In this document: piece by piece, positions 19,144 to 28,210 of the stretch
Layout: each line of letters starts with the position of its first letter
Position numbering within the stretch: the stretch's first letter is position 1
The notes under the pieces: model-generated
Told to the model about the DNA's origin: nothing
Database searches by the model: none
Seen by the model: only the letters and a program-made list of their open reading frames with translations
Translations under genes and position numbers: made by a program
NCBI GenBank assembly: GCA_031270075.1
Contig: JAISYG010000031.1
Location: 1-32,726, forward strand
Origin: Dysgonamonadaceae bacterium
Lineage (GTDB): Bacteria; Bacteroidota; Bacteroidia; Bacteroidales; Azobacteroidaceae
Length of the DNA stretch: 32,726 nucleotides
Direction: 5' to 3'

Positions 19144-19877
19144 AATTCAAGATAAGGCGTCATGCGTATCCAATCTTCCGGGGTAAATTCTTCCAACAGT
19201 TGCAGATCTTCGATGCCGTTTAAGCGTCCTTTCTGCTTTCGGAGTTCCACGATGGCTTTCGCCTGGTAAAAATTGATATAAGGATGTGATTTCAATTTAT
19301 CCAAAGACGCGCTGTTCACGGGGATGCGCGTGATATTTGCGGGATTTATTTCTAAATAAGGGATAATCCGGGTATAAAGTTCTTCGTACATACCGTATAC
19401 TTCCTGCAACTGTTCGATACGATGATATCCTCCCAGGATATTGCGGTAACCGGTAATGCGTTTGGCAAAAGACGTGCCGATGCCCGGTATGTGCATTAAA
19501 GCCGTGGTATCCGCTTCGTTCAATTCAATCACGGTTCCTTCCGGAAATTTTTCCGTTTGAGGCGATCGGGGTGTTGTGGATTGGACAACCGGCTCTTTTT
19601 CCTGCACGTAATAGGTTCTTTTCTGTTCCTGACGCCGGTTATTAGCGCGTTGCCGGTCGTTAGTATATACAGGTGTATAGGCCGGAGGTTGGGATGTGTC
19701 CGATGGAGTTGCTCTTTGGGAAACGGCCTCTTCCGGTACTAGTGATTCATTGAGCGGTTGAGGTTTTCCAGGTGAAAAAATCCATTTCCCTGCAAAAACC
19801 CCGGCGATAAAAACAAGTAATAACAAGATTCCTTGTTTTTCGCGGCGCGAGAAATAAAAAAAGTCTTTCCACGACAT
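19140..19877 (-). CDS. Membrane-anchored helix-hairpin-helix (ComEA-like) protein
   Basis: 245 aa. There is a short cytoplasmic start (MSWKDFFYFSRREKQG), one transmembrane helix (about 17-34, ILLLLVFIAGVFAGKWIF), a Pro/Gln/Thr-rich linker (about 35-110), then two HhH units. They are ELNEADTTALMHIPGIGTSFAKRI (about 117-140) and PVNSASLDKLKSHPYINFYQAKAIVELR (about 185-215). The fold binds DNA in ComEA-type uptake proteins. In Bacteroidetes such proteins are common, and a direct uptake role here is not shown. It lies 24 nt downstream of the LolD-like gene, so the two are likely co-transcribed. Confidence 0.8.
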   Translation of the reverse strand: MSWKDFFYFSRREKQGILLLLVFIAGVFAGKWIFSPGKPQPLNESLVPEEAVSQRATPSDTSQPPAYTPVYTNDRQRANNRRQEQKRTYYVQEKEPVVQSTTPRSPQTEKFPEGTVIELNEADTTALMHIPGIGTSFAKRITGYRNILGGYHRIEQLQEVYGMYEELYTRIIPYLEINPANITRIPVNSASLDKLKSHPYINFYQAKAIVELRKQKGRLNGIEDLQLLEEFTPEDWIRMTPYLEF

Positions 19878-19901
19878 AGTTATGAGTGATGAATAATGAT
19901 A

Positions 19902-20552
19902 CTATACTATTTGTCCATCCCGCATAGGGATAATTCTGTCTGTAAGTTTTGCCAAATTTTCATCGTGCGTTACAATCACAAACGTTTGATGAAAGCGATC
20001 GCGCAAATCGAAAAATAACCGGTGCAATTCCTCCTTGTTTTGTGTATCCAAACTCCCCGAAGGCTCGTCGGCAAAAATAACGGAAGGCCGATTGATCAGT
20101 GCACGCGCCACCGCCACCCGTTGCTTTTCGCCACCGGAAAGCGCCGCCGGCTTGTGTCCGGTACGCTCCGACAGTCCCATAAGATGGAGTATTTCGCTGG
20201 CATTCTTTTCCGCTTTCGAATAGTTGACATTCCCTATCAGGGCCGGTATCATGACATTTTCCAAGGCCGTAAATTCCGGTAACAACTGGTGAAACTGAAA
20301 TACAAAACCGATGCGCTTATTCCTGAACGCAGCCAATTCTTTATCTCTTAGTTGATTGATGTAGGTGTTTTCGTAAAAGATTTCACCCGAATCGGGTTTA
20401 TCCAGTGTTCCCATCACTTGAAGCAGGGTCGTTTTCCCCGCTCCGCTCGGCCCGACAATCGCGACAATTTCACCTTGCGAAACCGTCAAATCAATCCCTT
20501 TCAAGACTTGCAGGTCGCCGAAACTCTTTGTTATATTTTTGCATTGAATCAT
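19902..20552 (-). CDS. lolD: LolD-like ABC transporter ATP-binding protein
   Basis: The track extends to 20618, but [19 protein letters not shown] at 20552 is the family start (216 aa), and a -7 box lies just upstream. Walker A is GPSGAGKT (about 37), Q-loop [16 protein letters not shown], signature LSGGEKQR, Walker [10 protein letters not shown] and switch His in IVTHD. This is the MacB/LolD/FtsE-type subfamily, with closest likeness to LolD, which powers release of lipoproteins from the inner membrane with LolC/E. No permease gene is adjacent in the window, so the partner must lie elsewhere and the symbol is tentative. Confidence 0.75.
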   Translation of the reverse strand: MIQCKNITKSFGDLQVLKGIDLTVSQGEIVAIVGPSGAGKTTLLQVMGTLDKPDSGEIFYENTYINQLRDKELAAFRNKRIGFVFQFHQLLPEFTALENVMIPALIGNVNYSKAEKNASEILHLMGLSERTGHKPAALSGGEKQRVAVARALINRPSVIFADEPSGSLDTQNKEELHRLFFDLRDRFHQTFVIVTHDENLAKLTDRIIPMRDGQIV

Positions 20553-20571
20553 CGCTTTGTCAATCGTTCCG

Positions 20572-20579
20572 CAAATATA
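20572..20579 (-). promoter_or_regulatory. Candidate -7 element for the lolD-like gene
   Basis: Minus-strand TATATTTG fits TAnnTTTG, 20 bp from an imperfect TTTC (20600-20603). It suggests lolD and the HhH gene can be transcribed independently of the hmu operon. Confidence 0.4.
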
Positions 20580-20604
20580 AGGAAAGATAATGACAAATCG
20601 AAAT

Positions 20605-20940
20605 TTATTCCGGCACATAAATAATTTCGCCGTTTTCCAGTTCGTATGCTACGCCCACGCGTTTCCCTTTTGCTTTTCCCGATGACTGTTCATCGGAAGG
20701 CGTGTAGCGGTTGATCTGGTTGCCTTCCTTCGTGATGATTTCCATATTGTCTTTTCCGGGATTTTTCACGATAGTAAAGTCTTCCTTGGTAAATACTTCC
20801 GTCAGATTCAGGTGCATCACCATCGCTACCATCAGGGCGACGGCAAATACCATCGCTACATCGAACAGATTGACGACTACGCTCAGCGGGTCGGTGTCTT
20901 CTTCCTTGAAGAATCTGCCGGAACGTCTGCTATTTCTCAT
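20605..20940 (-). CDS. hmuV: HmuV-like DUF2149 membrane protein
   Basis: 111 aa. A basic N-terminus ([20 protein letters not shown]) leads into one transmembrane helix (about 22-43, [20 protein letters not shown]), then a small soluble domain ending [16 protein letters not shown]. This is the DUF2149 pattern, like an ExbD/TolR arrangement, and the protein overlaps the ExbB-like gene by 11 bases. In Porphyromonas gingivalis the last gene of hmuYRSTUV is of this kind. It probably couples proton flow through the HmuU channel to haem uptake (inference). Confidence 0.8.
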   Translation of the reverse strand: MRNSRRSGRFFKEEDTDPLSVVVNLFDVAMVFAVALMVAMVMHLNLTEVFTKEDFTIVKNPGKDNMEIITKEGNQINRYTPSDEQSSGKAKGKRVGVAYELENGEIIYVPE

Positions 20941-21529
20941 GGTTGCTGTTTACTATCCGTGATACATATTCCAGACTGTAAATGTCTTTGGCATACCAGC
21001 GTTGCTTGAACTGCAAAGTGACTAATCCCACAGCACTGACAACCAGCCCGACAACGGTTGTCGCAAACACGACTTGCATATTGTAGGCCATGCCGGAAAT
21101 ATCGCCGGTCGACAGTCCGACCAAGGCCGGACTCATCGCTATCAGCGTGCCGATAAGTCCCAATACAGGTCCCATTTTGGCCAGCAACTTGGAGAGCGAT
21201 AGGTCTTTATCCGCTTCATTCTCCAGATTCGAGAGGAGATAATCCGAATAAGCTTCGCCGGACGGGGAAGTCAACAGGTCGCGCAGATATTTCACAAACA
21301 GGGAATTGTCTATTTCCGGTAACAGGGATTTTAATTCATCGACCGTTGCGGGCGACAATTCTTTGATTTTTTTGCCAAACAGTGCGTCGTTGCGACGTTT
21401 CACCATCATCTGGTTGTAAAAACTTCCGGTGAGCAGCAACGATCGTCCGAAAAGAATTAGGAGAAGAATAATATCGGGGATTAACAGGCTGTTTGCTACC
21501 CAGAATAGTGATTTAGAGATGATTTCCAT
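20930..21529 (-). CDS. hmuU: HmuU-like MotA/TolQ/ExbB proton channel protein
   Basis: 199 aa with three hydrophobic segments: about 10-32 (VANSLLIPDIILLLILFGRSL), about 120-140 (MGPVLGLIGTLIAM) and about 155-178 (MQVVFATTVVGLVVSAVGLV). The GPVLGLIGTLIAM segment and the Thr-rich third helix are typical of the MotA/TolQ/ExbB family. It overlaps hmuT by 17 bases and hmuV by 11, a tight translational unit. It probably forms the inner-membrane motor for the haem system, possibly independent of the housekeeping ExbB (inferred). Confidence 0.85.
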   Translation of the reverse strand: MEIISKSLFWVANSLLIPDIILLLILFGRSLLLTGSFYNQMMVKRRNDALFGKKIKELSPATVDELKSLLPEIDNSLFVKYLRDLLTSPSGEAYSDYLLSNLENEADKDLSLSKLLAKMGPVLGLIGTLIAMSPALVGLSTGDISGMAYNMQVVFATTVVGLVVSAVGLVTLQFKQRWYAKDIYSLEYVSRIVNSNHEK

Positions 21530-22220
21530 TTTTGCTCTTATTGTTTTTAAAAGTCCATTTATATTTGTTACCTAATATTCCCAGTATAAAAAACAGGATA
21601 AACAGTCCTGACGACAGCAGTATGGCGTTGATATTCACCGGTTCTTTTGCAGCAGAGTAAGTGGTGTTGCCGTTTACGGTCGTTATCAGTCCGGTGATGC
21701 AAACGAACAGATTGACCAGGAAGTAGACTTCCAAGCGCAATTCCCGTTCGGGACAGAGGTATTTAAGAAGAAAACTCAAAAGGGGCAATGCCAAAAAAAC
21801 CACAGCCGCAAGCAGGTACGAAAGCAAAGCAAAACCGGTTCCGGGCATCCCGAAAATCAACTGTGTTTGCAGGTAAAACAGGACGGGAAACACCAGCAAT
21901 CCCGGATACCGGTTGAGCAGCGGTTTCCACCCTCTTTCTTTTTTTACGCCGAACATTGCTTGAAGTTCCGCAAAGCAAAAGGCAAAACAAAGCGCCGCTT
22001 CGATGGTTATCAGTACGGCGGCGTCCTGCATTATTTTTGTATTGCCGAGAAAATCCGCGAGTTGCGTTTTGGACTGCAAAACAGCCCAGCGGCAGGTTCC
22101 GATAATAAAAACGGCGCACAGCAAACCGAAGAGAACGGTCTGCCACGGTTTCCAGAAACTGAGTTTCAACAGGGTGCTTATCAGGATAAAGAGGATTAGT
22201 ATTTGGAAGATATATTGCAT
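21513..22220 (-). CDS. hmuT: HmuT-like polytopic membrane protein
   Basis: 235 aa with about seven hydrophobic helices (for example FQILILFILISTLLKLSF, VLFGLLCAVFIIGTCRWAV and LLSYLLAAVVFLALPLLSFL). It has no recognised catalytic motif. Its place before the ExbB-like gene, after hmuS, matches hmuT of the P. gingivalis hmu operon. Family assignment rests on position and topology rather than a motif. The KilA-N gene separates it from hmuS by 864 nt. Confidence 0.65.
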   Translation of the reverse strand: MQYIFQILILFILISTLLKLSFWKPWQTVLFGLLCAVFIIGTCRWAVLQSKTQLADFLGNTKIMQDAAVLITIEAALCFAFCFAELQAMFGVKKERGWKPLLNRYPGLLVFPVLFYLQTQLIFGMPGTGFALLSYLLAAVVFLALPLLSFLLKYLCPERELRLEVYFLVNLFVCITGLITTVNGNTTYSAAKEPVNINAILLSSGLFILFFILGILGNKYKWTFKNNKSKNGNHL

Positions 22221-22238
22221 ATTCCGGAACAGTTCAAC

Positions 22239-23063
22239 TTATTTCAATGCTTTCAGATTTTTGTTTTCTACCAGCGATCGCATTTGCGTAATGGCTACCT
22301 TATTGAGTTGCACTAATCGCTCGCCTTGCGGAAGTCCCTGACGAATAAGCAAGGCGTTGATGCTTTCCATATTCGAGAGCACAACCAACTGTTCCAAAGT
22401 GGCATAATCGCGAACATTGCCTTTTGATTCCGGATTTGCGTCGCGCCATTGCTTTGCCGTCATTCCAAACAGAGCCACATTCAGCAAGTCGGCTTCTTCG
22501 GCATACGTGTAAGAAATTTGTTCTTTGGTAACGATATTTGGGATAATATGCTCTTTAATAGCATCGGTATGAATACGGTAATTGATTTTTGAGAGTGTGC
22601 GTTGGAGGTTCCATTCGAGGGATTTTGTACGTTGCTCGTCTTCTTTGAGGCGTTGAAACTCCTTGATAAGATAAAACTTAAATTCGGAACTTAACCACGA
22701 AGCAAATTCAAAAGCAATATCCCGGTGAGCGTAAGTTCCGCCGTAGCGTCCTGTTTTAGAAACAATACCGATGGCATTGGTCGTTTCAATCCATCTTTTG
22801 GGAGTTAAAGCAAAGCTATTGGAGCCTGCCATATTTTTAATTCCATCGAATTCGATGGAATTAAAATTAGGATTGTTAAACAATTCCCAAAGTCCGATAA
22901 ACTCAATGGTACTGCGGTTTCTCATCCAGTTTTGCAAGATGTAATCGCTTCTCTCGCTGTCCCTGTAACGCGCAATATCGGTTATGGAAATATAATCACC
23001 TTTCATTCCTTCGTAGAGAATTATTTCCGTTCCCTGCACGGTAATGGTTTCCTTTTTGTTCAT
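22239..23063 (-). CDS. KilA-N domain protein inserted in the hmu operon
   Basis: 274 aa, soluble. The KilA-N fold covers most of the first 145 residues (GDYISITDIARYRDSERSDY, then WMRNRSTIEFIGLWELFNNP and GRYGGTYAHRDIAFEFASWL), followed by a helical C-terminal part. KilA-N proteins are DNA-binding domains typical of phages and large DNA viruses, and solitary copies are common in Bacteroidetes chromosomes. It has its own possible -7 box and lies between hmuS (39 nt) and hmuT (18 nt). Its cellular target is unknown. I see no integrase, att site or inverted repeats beside it. Confidence 0.85.
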   Translation of the reverse strand: MNKKETITVQGTEIILYEGMKGDYISITDIARYRDSERSDYILQNWMRNRSTIEFIGLWELFNNPNFNSIEFDGIKNMAGSNSFALTPKRWIETTNAIGIVSKTGRYGGTYAHRDIAFEFASWLSSEFKFYLIKEFQRLKEDEQRTKSLEWNLQRTLSKINYRIHTDAIKEHIIPNIVTKEQISYTYAEEADLLNVALFGMTAKQWRDANPESKGNVRDYATLEQLVVLSNMESINALLIRQGLPQGERLVQLNKVAITQMRSLVENKNLKALK

Positions 23064-23093
23064 ATCTTTTTTTTACTTAGGTTCAATAATTGA

Positions 23094-23101
23094 CAAAGAT
23101 A
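23094..23101 (-). promoter_or_regulatory. Candidate -7 element for the KilA-N gene
   Basis: Minus-strand TATCTTTG is a full match to TAnnTTTG, 31 nt upstream of the KilA-N ATG. No TTTG is found at the usual upstream distance. Confidence 0.4.
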
Positions 23102-23102
23102 C

Positions 23103-26100
23103 TTATTTTCCCATTCCCTTTTCTTTTTCGTTATAGAACTTTTTTCGCTTTTGCCGTAACACAATAAACAACACAATAAACACAATCAGCACGGCAACGG
23201 CAACAAACAGTCCGTTAAGCACATTGTTTTCACCCGTTTCCTTTTGATTTCCTTCGTCCTTTTTCAGCACCATACCGTTTGGGGTATTATTATCAACAGC
23301 TGTTTGCATCTTCCGGATTTGTTGCCGGTATTCGTTTGCTTTTGCGGAACTGACTTTTGCTGCAATAAAATCCTGTAATTTCGCATTGTTTCCTGCAAAT
23401 CCCGAACCGCTCGAACCAAATTCTTTCACCAATTCCGTATGCAATGCCGCAATATCGGCCAACTGCTGTCCGGTGGCTTGCCACATTCCTTTGCGGACGG
23501 TTTCGAGCATCACGGCAGTAATCTCCTGCAATGCCTGCGGATTTTCGCGACGGAAGAACGCTTCCGTTCCCAGTTTGTACTCGTCTTTTACATACACGTC
23601 GTAGAGTTTGTCCCACATTTCGCTGTCGATGGCGTCCGGCTTCATTACATTCCACCCGTAAGTATTGGTAACGGCTTCCGTAATTTGCCCGGCGCTGGAA
23701 GCATTGCCTTGCATTACTTCCCGGATATATGCCGGATTGAAGAGGGTTGAGCGAGCTTCCACACCGATAGCTTCTTTCAGTTCCTGCATTCGCATATGGT
23801 TGCGGTTACGGTAATCGGCAAAATAGGCTTCGGGGTCTTTGCCCGTTACATTACGGACAGCCAGATTCAGTCCACCCATAAATTCATAAACGTGGTCGAG
23901 GCTCAATGCGCCCCATGTATTGCTCTGGCGGGGTTGAATCACAACGTCCGTATGATGCAGTGCGGCGCGAAGCAATCCGTCGTGATATTGTCCCCAGTTT
24001 TTGTCGCTGCCATACACTGCGCCCATATTGTGCATGTAAGTGTCGGCAATTTCTTTCTCCGATTCCCAGCGGTCGCCGCTTATAACCATCCCTTGAATGC
24101 CTGTGCCGTACATGCCGTTCATGCCGCCGAAAATACGCTGGAAAGACATTTCACGGGCATCTTTGGGCGAAACGCCCTGTTCGACCAACAGCCGTTCGGT
24201 TTCGACAACGCTTTCCGAAACACGGTTGTCGTAGGCATCGTCTTTGGCCGAAGCAGCCATTTCTACGGCGCGACTAAGCAAAGCAAGGCGGGAAGCGGCC
24301 AAATCGCGGAATTGTCCGGAGGTTTGGACGACTACGTCTATGCGCGGGCGATTCAGTTTTTCGGAAGGAATTAATTGCAGGTCGGCCACACGACCGAATG
24401 CATCGCGTACCGGCTCAACACCCAGCATATAGAGCGCTTGTGCAATCGTTGCACCTTCACTTTCGATAAATTCGCTGCTCCAGAACGTGTAACTCACTTT
24501 GCGGGGATAATCGCCGTGCTGTTTCCGGTACTGTTCCATTGTAGCGTTAACCAAGGCAACACCTTTGTCCCATGCCGTTTCGGAAGGCGTGGCTTCGGCA
24601 TTGATGGAATAGAGATTCCGTCCGGTGGGCACAGCCTTGGGATTGGCAACGGCGTCGCCTCCCGACGAAGGAGCAATGTATCCGCCGGCAAGCGCATTGA
24701 GCAGGGATTGAAATTCTTGTTCGGGACTTTCTTCCAGCGCTTTTTGGTAGGTCGTAATGTTGCGCAGGGTGCGTTCGATTTCCGCAATGGCGCGGGCGCG
24801 GTTCTTTTTCAAATCGGAAGATACGACAGCCGGCATTCCCCGGCGGGGAGGTGTGAGTATCGCTTTTACCTCTTCCAACTCTTTGGGCGTAATACGGGCA
24901 ATGGAGCATATCAATTCACTACTTATGGTTTTACCGTCGATGATTTGTTTGACCAACGTTTGTGCCGGTTCCAAATATTTTTGGGTGAAAAAGGTTTTAT
25001 TTTTCAGTTGCTTTTCGCTTATTGTTCCGTTTAACCTGTCTACGTTTGCCAGACTGTATGCAATAGGGTCGGCGCTCATGGCCAGTACGGTGGAGCGGAT
25101 TTTTTCCCGGCTGTAAGGCATGCCGGAAGTATATAAATGTCCCGTCATCTTTTCATTGGCGATTTCTTCGGCGAAGTTTTCGATGCGTTCGATGTCTTCG
25201 GAAGTATAGGCGTTTGTCCATACACTATCTAATTTCAGATCGCGGTGCAATCCCATTCGGACAGCGATTTTCTTCACTTCCAGCGAGGCCTTTGCTTGAG
25301 CCTGCCCTTCCGATTTATAGTACTGTTGTATCTTGTCTTGCAATGTTTTGAACTGCGAACGCATTTCGGTTTCCATAAAGGCCGGGGTGAGATAGGAAAT
25401 CGTGGTGGCGTACGAACGCCGTTTCGCCATCATGCTTTCGCCGATATTGCCGATGGTGTAATAGTAGAAATGCGGGACATTGCCGACCAGACGATCCGGC
25501 CAGTCGTAAGGGCTGAGTGCCACTTGCTTTTGCGGCGTAAATTCCAGACTTCCGTGCGTACCGAAATGCAGCAGTGCATCGGCTTTGAAAGCATATTGCG
25601 ACCAGAGGTAGGAGGCTATATAGGGGTGGGGCGGAGCGGATTTCGTTCCGTGAACAATGGCGAAAGCATCATTGCCCAAGCCGGCCATCGGTTGCGGAAG
25701 CAGCACGATATTACCTAATTGAATGCGCGCTACGGCCAGGTAGGATTTTTCGTCTTCCCGCACGGCCATGTATTGCCCGGGAGCTTCGCCGTAAGTATGT
25801 ACCACATCGGCATAAAGGTCTTGGGGTAATGCTTGCGCAATCCACGATTCGTATTCGTTTTTTTCCACGAGGGCGGGACGTTCCTTGTGCAGGAAATCAT
25901 CGAAAGCGCCTTCGGCATACGTACTGAATACAGCTCCTTGTGTCATCAACATTTTTTCAAAATCCTTGATGTTGGCGGGAAGATTAGCTACGTTGTATCC
26001 TTCGGCTTTCAGGCGTTGGAGGAAATGGTAGAGCGAAGGAACCGTTTCCAGTCCCTGTGCGGTCAGCGTAGATTGTCCGGCGCCTTTGAAATAATAGATG

Positions 26101-27197
26101 GCGAGTTTCTTCTCCGCATTGTTTTTCCGTTTCAATGCAGTGAAGTTGCTTACTATCTGCGTGAAATTCTTCAGGCGTTCGGGAATTGCCTTAAACAGGT
26201 ACAAGCCGTCTTTGTCTATTTCCTGCATATTCAGCGTGTAAGGATAAATGCTACCGTCGAGTTCGGGCATAACGATGCTTTGCGAGAAGAATCCGCCGAA
26301 CATACCCATCGGGTCTGCCTGCCATTCTTCCTGCGTTTGCAACAAGGAAAGCGGCGCAAACAGCGGGATATTGCGTTGTTTCAGCCAGTCGACAGTAGCA
26401 TCGGCCTGTCCCATAGCCAATCGTCCATGGGCAAAGTAAATGACCGCGTCGGGTTGTATCTCCCGGAGGAAATCCAGTCGTTTCATGAAGGAAGATACCG
26501 GATAGACATTCATTCCTGCGCGTTGCAGGGCGACTATCAGGCTGTCGATATTGTCGCGGTTGCCGCTGAAAGGGTCGTTCAGTCCACCGACAATGGCTAT
26601 TTTGGGCGCCTGTTCCGTATAGAAGCGGTTGCGTTTCAAATAATCATCATACGATGCTTTATCCTTGAATACAGCTTCTTCGTCTAAATGATACAGTACA
26701 TCGGTTTCGCTTTTCACTGCACTGTCGGGCGCATTGATGAAAAACGTTTTCCGGTCGATGTCCCGGCGAATATACCGCGCAAGGCTTTGATAGTTCTTTT
26801 TATTGCCGTTGCTGAGGTACTCTTCTACGGTTTTGCGCTGTACGCTGTCGAGGTTGCAGATATTGTTTTCGGGATTGGTTGCCCCGTAAATAAGGACAGG
26901 CGTGCCCCTGTCGGCCGTCCGCTGGATCTGCGCCCGCTGTTCGGCGGTGATATTCATACCCATACCGAATCCGAGGACAAAATCGGAAGACCGAAGCCCG
27001 CTTAATTTCTCAAAAGGTATTTCTTTAAACGTAACAAACCGGTCGGAGCCGGATTGCACTATGCTTGCCGTTTGAAAAGCTTGAAAATTGACTAATGCAA
27101 TTTTTGTGGGGGAAGCCAGCTTCCCCCACAAAATCCAAACACTACACAAAATCAGGGCAGTAACAACGATTATCGCCCCCTGTTTTTTCTTTGTCAT
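23103..27197 (-). CDS. hmuS: HmuS-like CobN/magnesium-chelatase family protein
   Basis: 1364 aa. An N-terminal signal anchor (about 8-27, AIIVVTALILCSVWILWGKL) precedes the long CobN domain, with landmarks such as HGRLAMGQADATVDWL, DALLHFGTHGSLEFTPQK, AFGRVADLQLIPS and RIFGGMNGMYGTGIQGM. A C-terminal transmembrane helix (about 1328-1352, GLFVAVAVLIVFIVLFIVLRQK) is followed by a basic tail. Most of the protein would lie in the periplasm between the two helices. CobN is a cobaltochelatase subunit; HmuS of haem operons is reported to act in the opposite sense on haem (removing metal). The hmuY/hmuR context favours HmuS over cobalamin synthesis, and no other cob genes are nearby. Its ATG overlaps the previous stop (ATGA). 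Confidence 0.88.
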   Translation of the reverse strand: MTKKKQGAIIVVTALILCSVWILWGKLASPTKIALVNFQAFQTASIVQSGSDRFVTFKEIPFEKLSGLRSSDFVLGFGMGMNITAEQRAQIQRTADRGTPVLIYGATNPENNICNLDSVQRKTVEEYLSNGNKKNYQSLARYIRRDIDRKTFFINAPDSAVKSETDVLYHLDEEAVFKDKASYDDYLKRNRFYTEQAPKIAIVGGLNDPFSGNRDNIDSLIVALQRAGMNVYPVSSFMKRLDFLREIQPDAVIYFAHGRLAMGQADATVDWLKQRNIPLFAPLSLLQTQEEWQADPMGMFGGFFSQSIVMPELDGSIYPYTLNMQEIDKDGLYLFKAIPERLKNFTQIVSNFTALKRKNNAEKKLAIYYFKGAGQSTLTAQGLETVPSLYHFLQRLKAEGYNVANLPANIKDFEKMLMTQGAVFSTYAEGAFDDFLHKERPALVEKNEYESWIAQALPQDLYADVVHTYGEAPGQYMAVREDEKSYLAVARIQLGNIVLLPQPMAGLGNDAFAIVHGTKSAPPHPYIASYLWSQYAFKADALLHFGTHGSLEFTPQKQVALSPYDWPDRLVGNVPHFYYYTIGNIGESMMAKRRSYATTISYLTPAFMETEMRSQFKTLQDKIQQYYKSEGQAQAKASLEVKKIAVRMGLHRDLKLDSVWTNAYTSEDIERIENFAEEIANEKMTGHLYTSGMPYSREKIRSTVLAMSADPIAYSLANVDRLNGTISEKQLKNKTFFTQKYLEPAQTLVKQIIDGKTISSELICSIARITPKELEEVKAILTPPRRGMPAVVSSDLKKNRARAIAEIERTLRNITTYQKALEESPEQEFQSLLNALAGGYIAPSSGGDAVANPKAVPTGRNLYSINAEATPSETAWDKGVALVNATMEQYRKQHGDYPRKVSYTFWSSEFIESEGATIAQALYMLGVEPVRDAFGRVADLQLIPSEKLNRPRIDVVVQTSGQFRDLAASRLALLSRAVEMAASAKDDAYDNRVSESVVETERLLVEQGVSPKDAREMSFQRIFGGMNGMYGTGIQGMVISGDRWESEKEIADTYMHNMGAVYGSDKNWGQYHDGLLRAALHHTDVVIQPRQSNTWGALSLDHVYEFMGGLNLAVRNVTGKDPEAYFADYRNRNHMRMQELKEAIGVEARSTLFNPAYIREVMQGNASSAGQITEAVTNTYGWNVMKPDAIDSEMWDKLYDVYVKDEYKLGTEAFFRRENPQALQEITAVMLETVRKGMWQATGQQLADIAALHTELVKEFGSSGSGFAGNNAKLQDFIAAKVSSAKANEYRQQIRKMQTAVDNNTPNGMVLKKDEGNQKETGENNVLNGLFVAVAVLIVFIVLFIVLRQKRKKFYNEKEKGMGK

Positions 27198-28183
27198 CTT
27201 ACGATTATTTTTTGCGTCCGGCTTTCTTTATCGGAATGAATTTGGACAATGTAAATGCCTTTTTCCCAACCGGAAACAGGTATAGCCCTGTTGCCCGATG
27301 GTGCTTTCACTCGTTTTACCGGTAATCCGGCGAGGTTATAGATCGCCACTTCCGCACTTTCGGGTAGATAAATATCCAGGGTTTGCGATGCGGAATTAAC
27401 ATATACTGTCGACGGACAAGTATCTGTAACAGGAATACCGTTGGTTCCGGCCAAAGGAATAAATTGATAATCGAATTTCAAGAATCCGGGCTTACCTTCC
27501 GCATTGATAAATTGTTTCAAATACATTTTGACATATTTTCCCGATGTGGTTTTCAGTAAGATAATCATCGGATTATCGGTAGCTCCTCCCGACATTGCCA
27601 AGGTAGAAAAGTCGGCGGATGCCCCTGTTGCGCCATTGGCGGCTTTACGGGTAACGGTATTGACGGAAAGGGAAGTAGCGCGTAAAGGCGGCATTCCTTT
27701 CGTCAAATCAAGGTAGAATATACCGGTTACAACGGCATCGGCATTGTAAGTGATTGCCGGCGCTTCCGTTAATGCGCCGTATACGGCATCCAATGGGGTT
27801 TCTGCTGCGGAAACAGCATCGGCAATAAAAATTGCGCCTGCATTTCCGTTGCCGGCTAAGCCGCTATTCGTCCGAAAATCGTAGGCATGGAAAGCGAAAT
27901 CCCAATCGGTGCGCGCCTGCCATTCGGTGTTGATTTTTTCCGTGCCTGCATTACCGACTACATTCTCCAGTTCAAAAGGGCTTGTCCCCCGGAATAGCAC
28001 GCCTTGTGTTTCGTCGAAAGCGAAATAGTGCCATTTGCCGAAATCGGGTAATTCCATCGGAACACCCATTATATTTACCGTACCGGCATACAAATCGTTG
28101 TATGTGTATTCGTCGGCTTTAACATTCATGCTCATTATGGAGCACAGGATCAACATTACAGAGGTAATTTTCTTGAAATTCAT
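27194..28183 (-). CDS. HmuY-like haem-binding protein with T9SS sorting domain
   Basis: 329 aa. The signal peptide is about 1-23 (ending NVKA) with no lipobox. A HmuY-like domain (about 30-245) shares the motif RTDWD-x-AFH-x2-D-x2-TNSG (here residues 91-108) with the neighbouring HmuY lipoprotein, and also G-x-Y-x-K-x-YLK-x-F near its end. The last 70 residues (VYVNSASQTLDIYLPESAEV, then GWEKGIYIVQIHSDKESRTQKIIVR) form a T9SS type A sorting domain. HmuY family members are otherwise lipoproteins, so this copy probably reaches the surface or medium by T9SS. It lies 27 nt after hmuY and overlaps hmuS by four bases. Haem ligands are not assigned; His99 is a candidate. Confidence 0.8.
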   Translation of the reverse strand: MNFKKITSVMLILCSIMSMNVKADEYTYNDLYAGTVNIMGVPMELPDFGKWHYFAFDETQGVLFRGTSPFELENVVGNAGTEKINTEWQARTDWDFAFHAYDFRTNSGLAGNGNAGAIFIADAVSAAETPLDAVYGALTEAPAITYNADAVVTGIFYLDLTKGMPPLRATSLSVNTVTRKAANGATGASADFSTLAMSGGATDNPMIILLKTTSGKYVKMYLKQFINAEGKPGFLKFDYQFIPLAGTNGIPVTDTCPSTVYVNSASQTLDIYLPESAEVAIYNLAGLPVKRVKAPSGNRAIPVSGWEKGIYIVQIHSDKESRTQKIIVR

Positions 28184-28210
28184 AATAAAATCGTTTGAAA
28201 TTGTTTATAA

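Noticed and set aside
20553-20618. Upstream extension of the LolD-like ORF
   Set aside because: The family begins at [11 protein letters not shown]; the extension covers a -7 promoter element and overlaps hmuV.
24375-26687. Long plus-strand ORFs (219 and 284 aa) opposite hmuS
   Set aside because: Antisense open frames caused by codon bias in hmuS; no recognisable domains or signals.
23103-27197. Cobalamin biosynthesis cobaltochelatase CobN
   Set aside because: The domain is CobN-like, but the neighbours are haem receptor and hemophore genes and no cob genes are present, so HmuS is the better reading.
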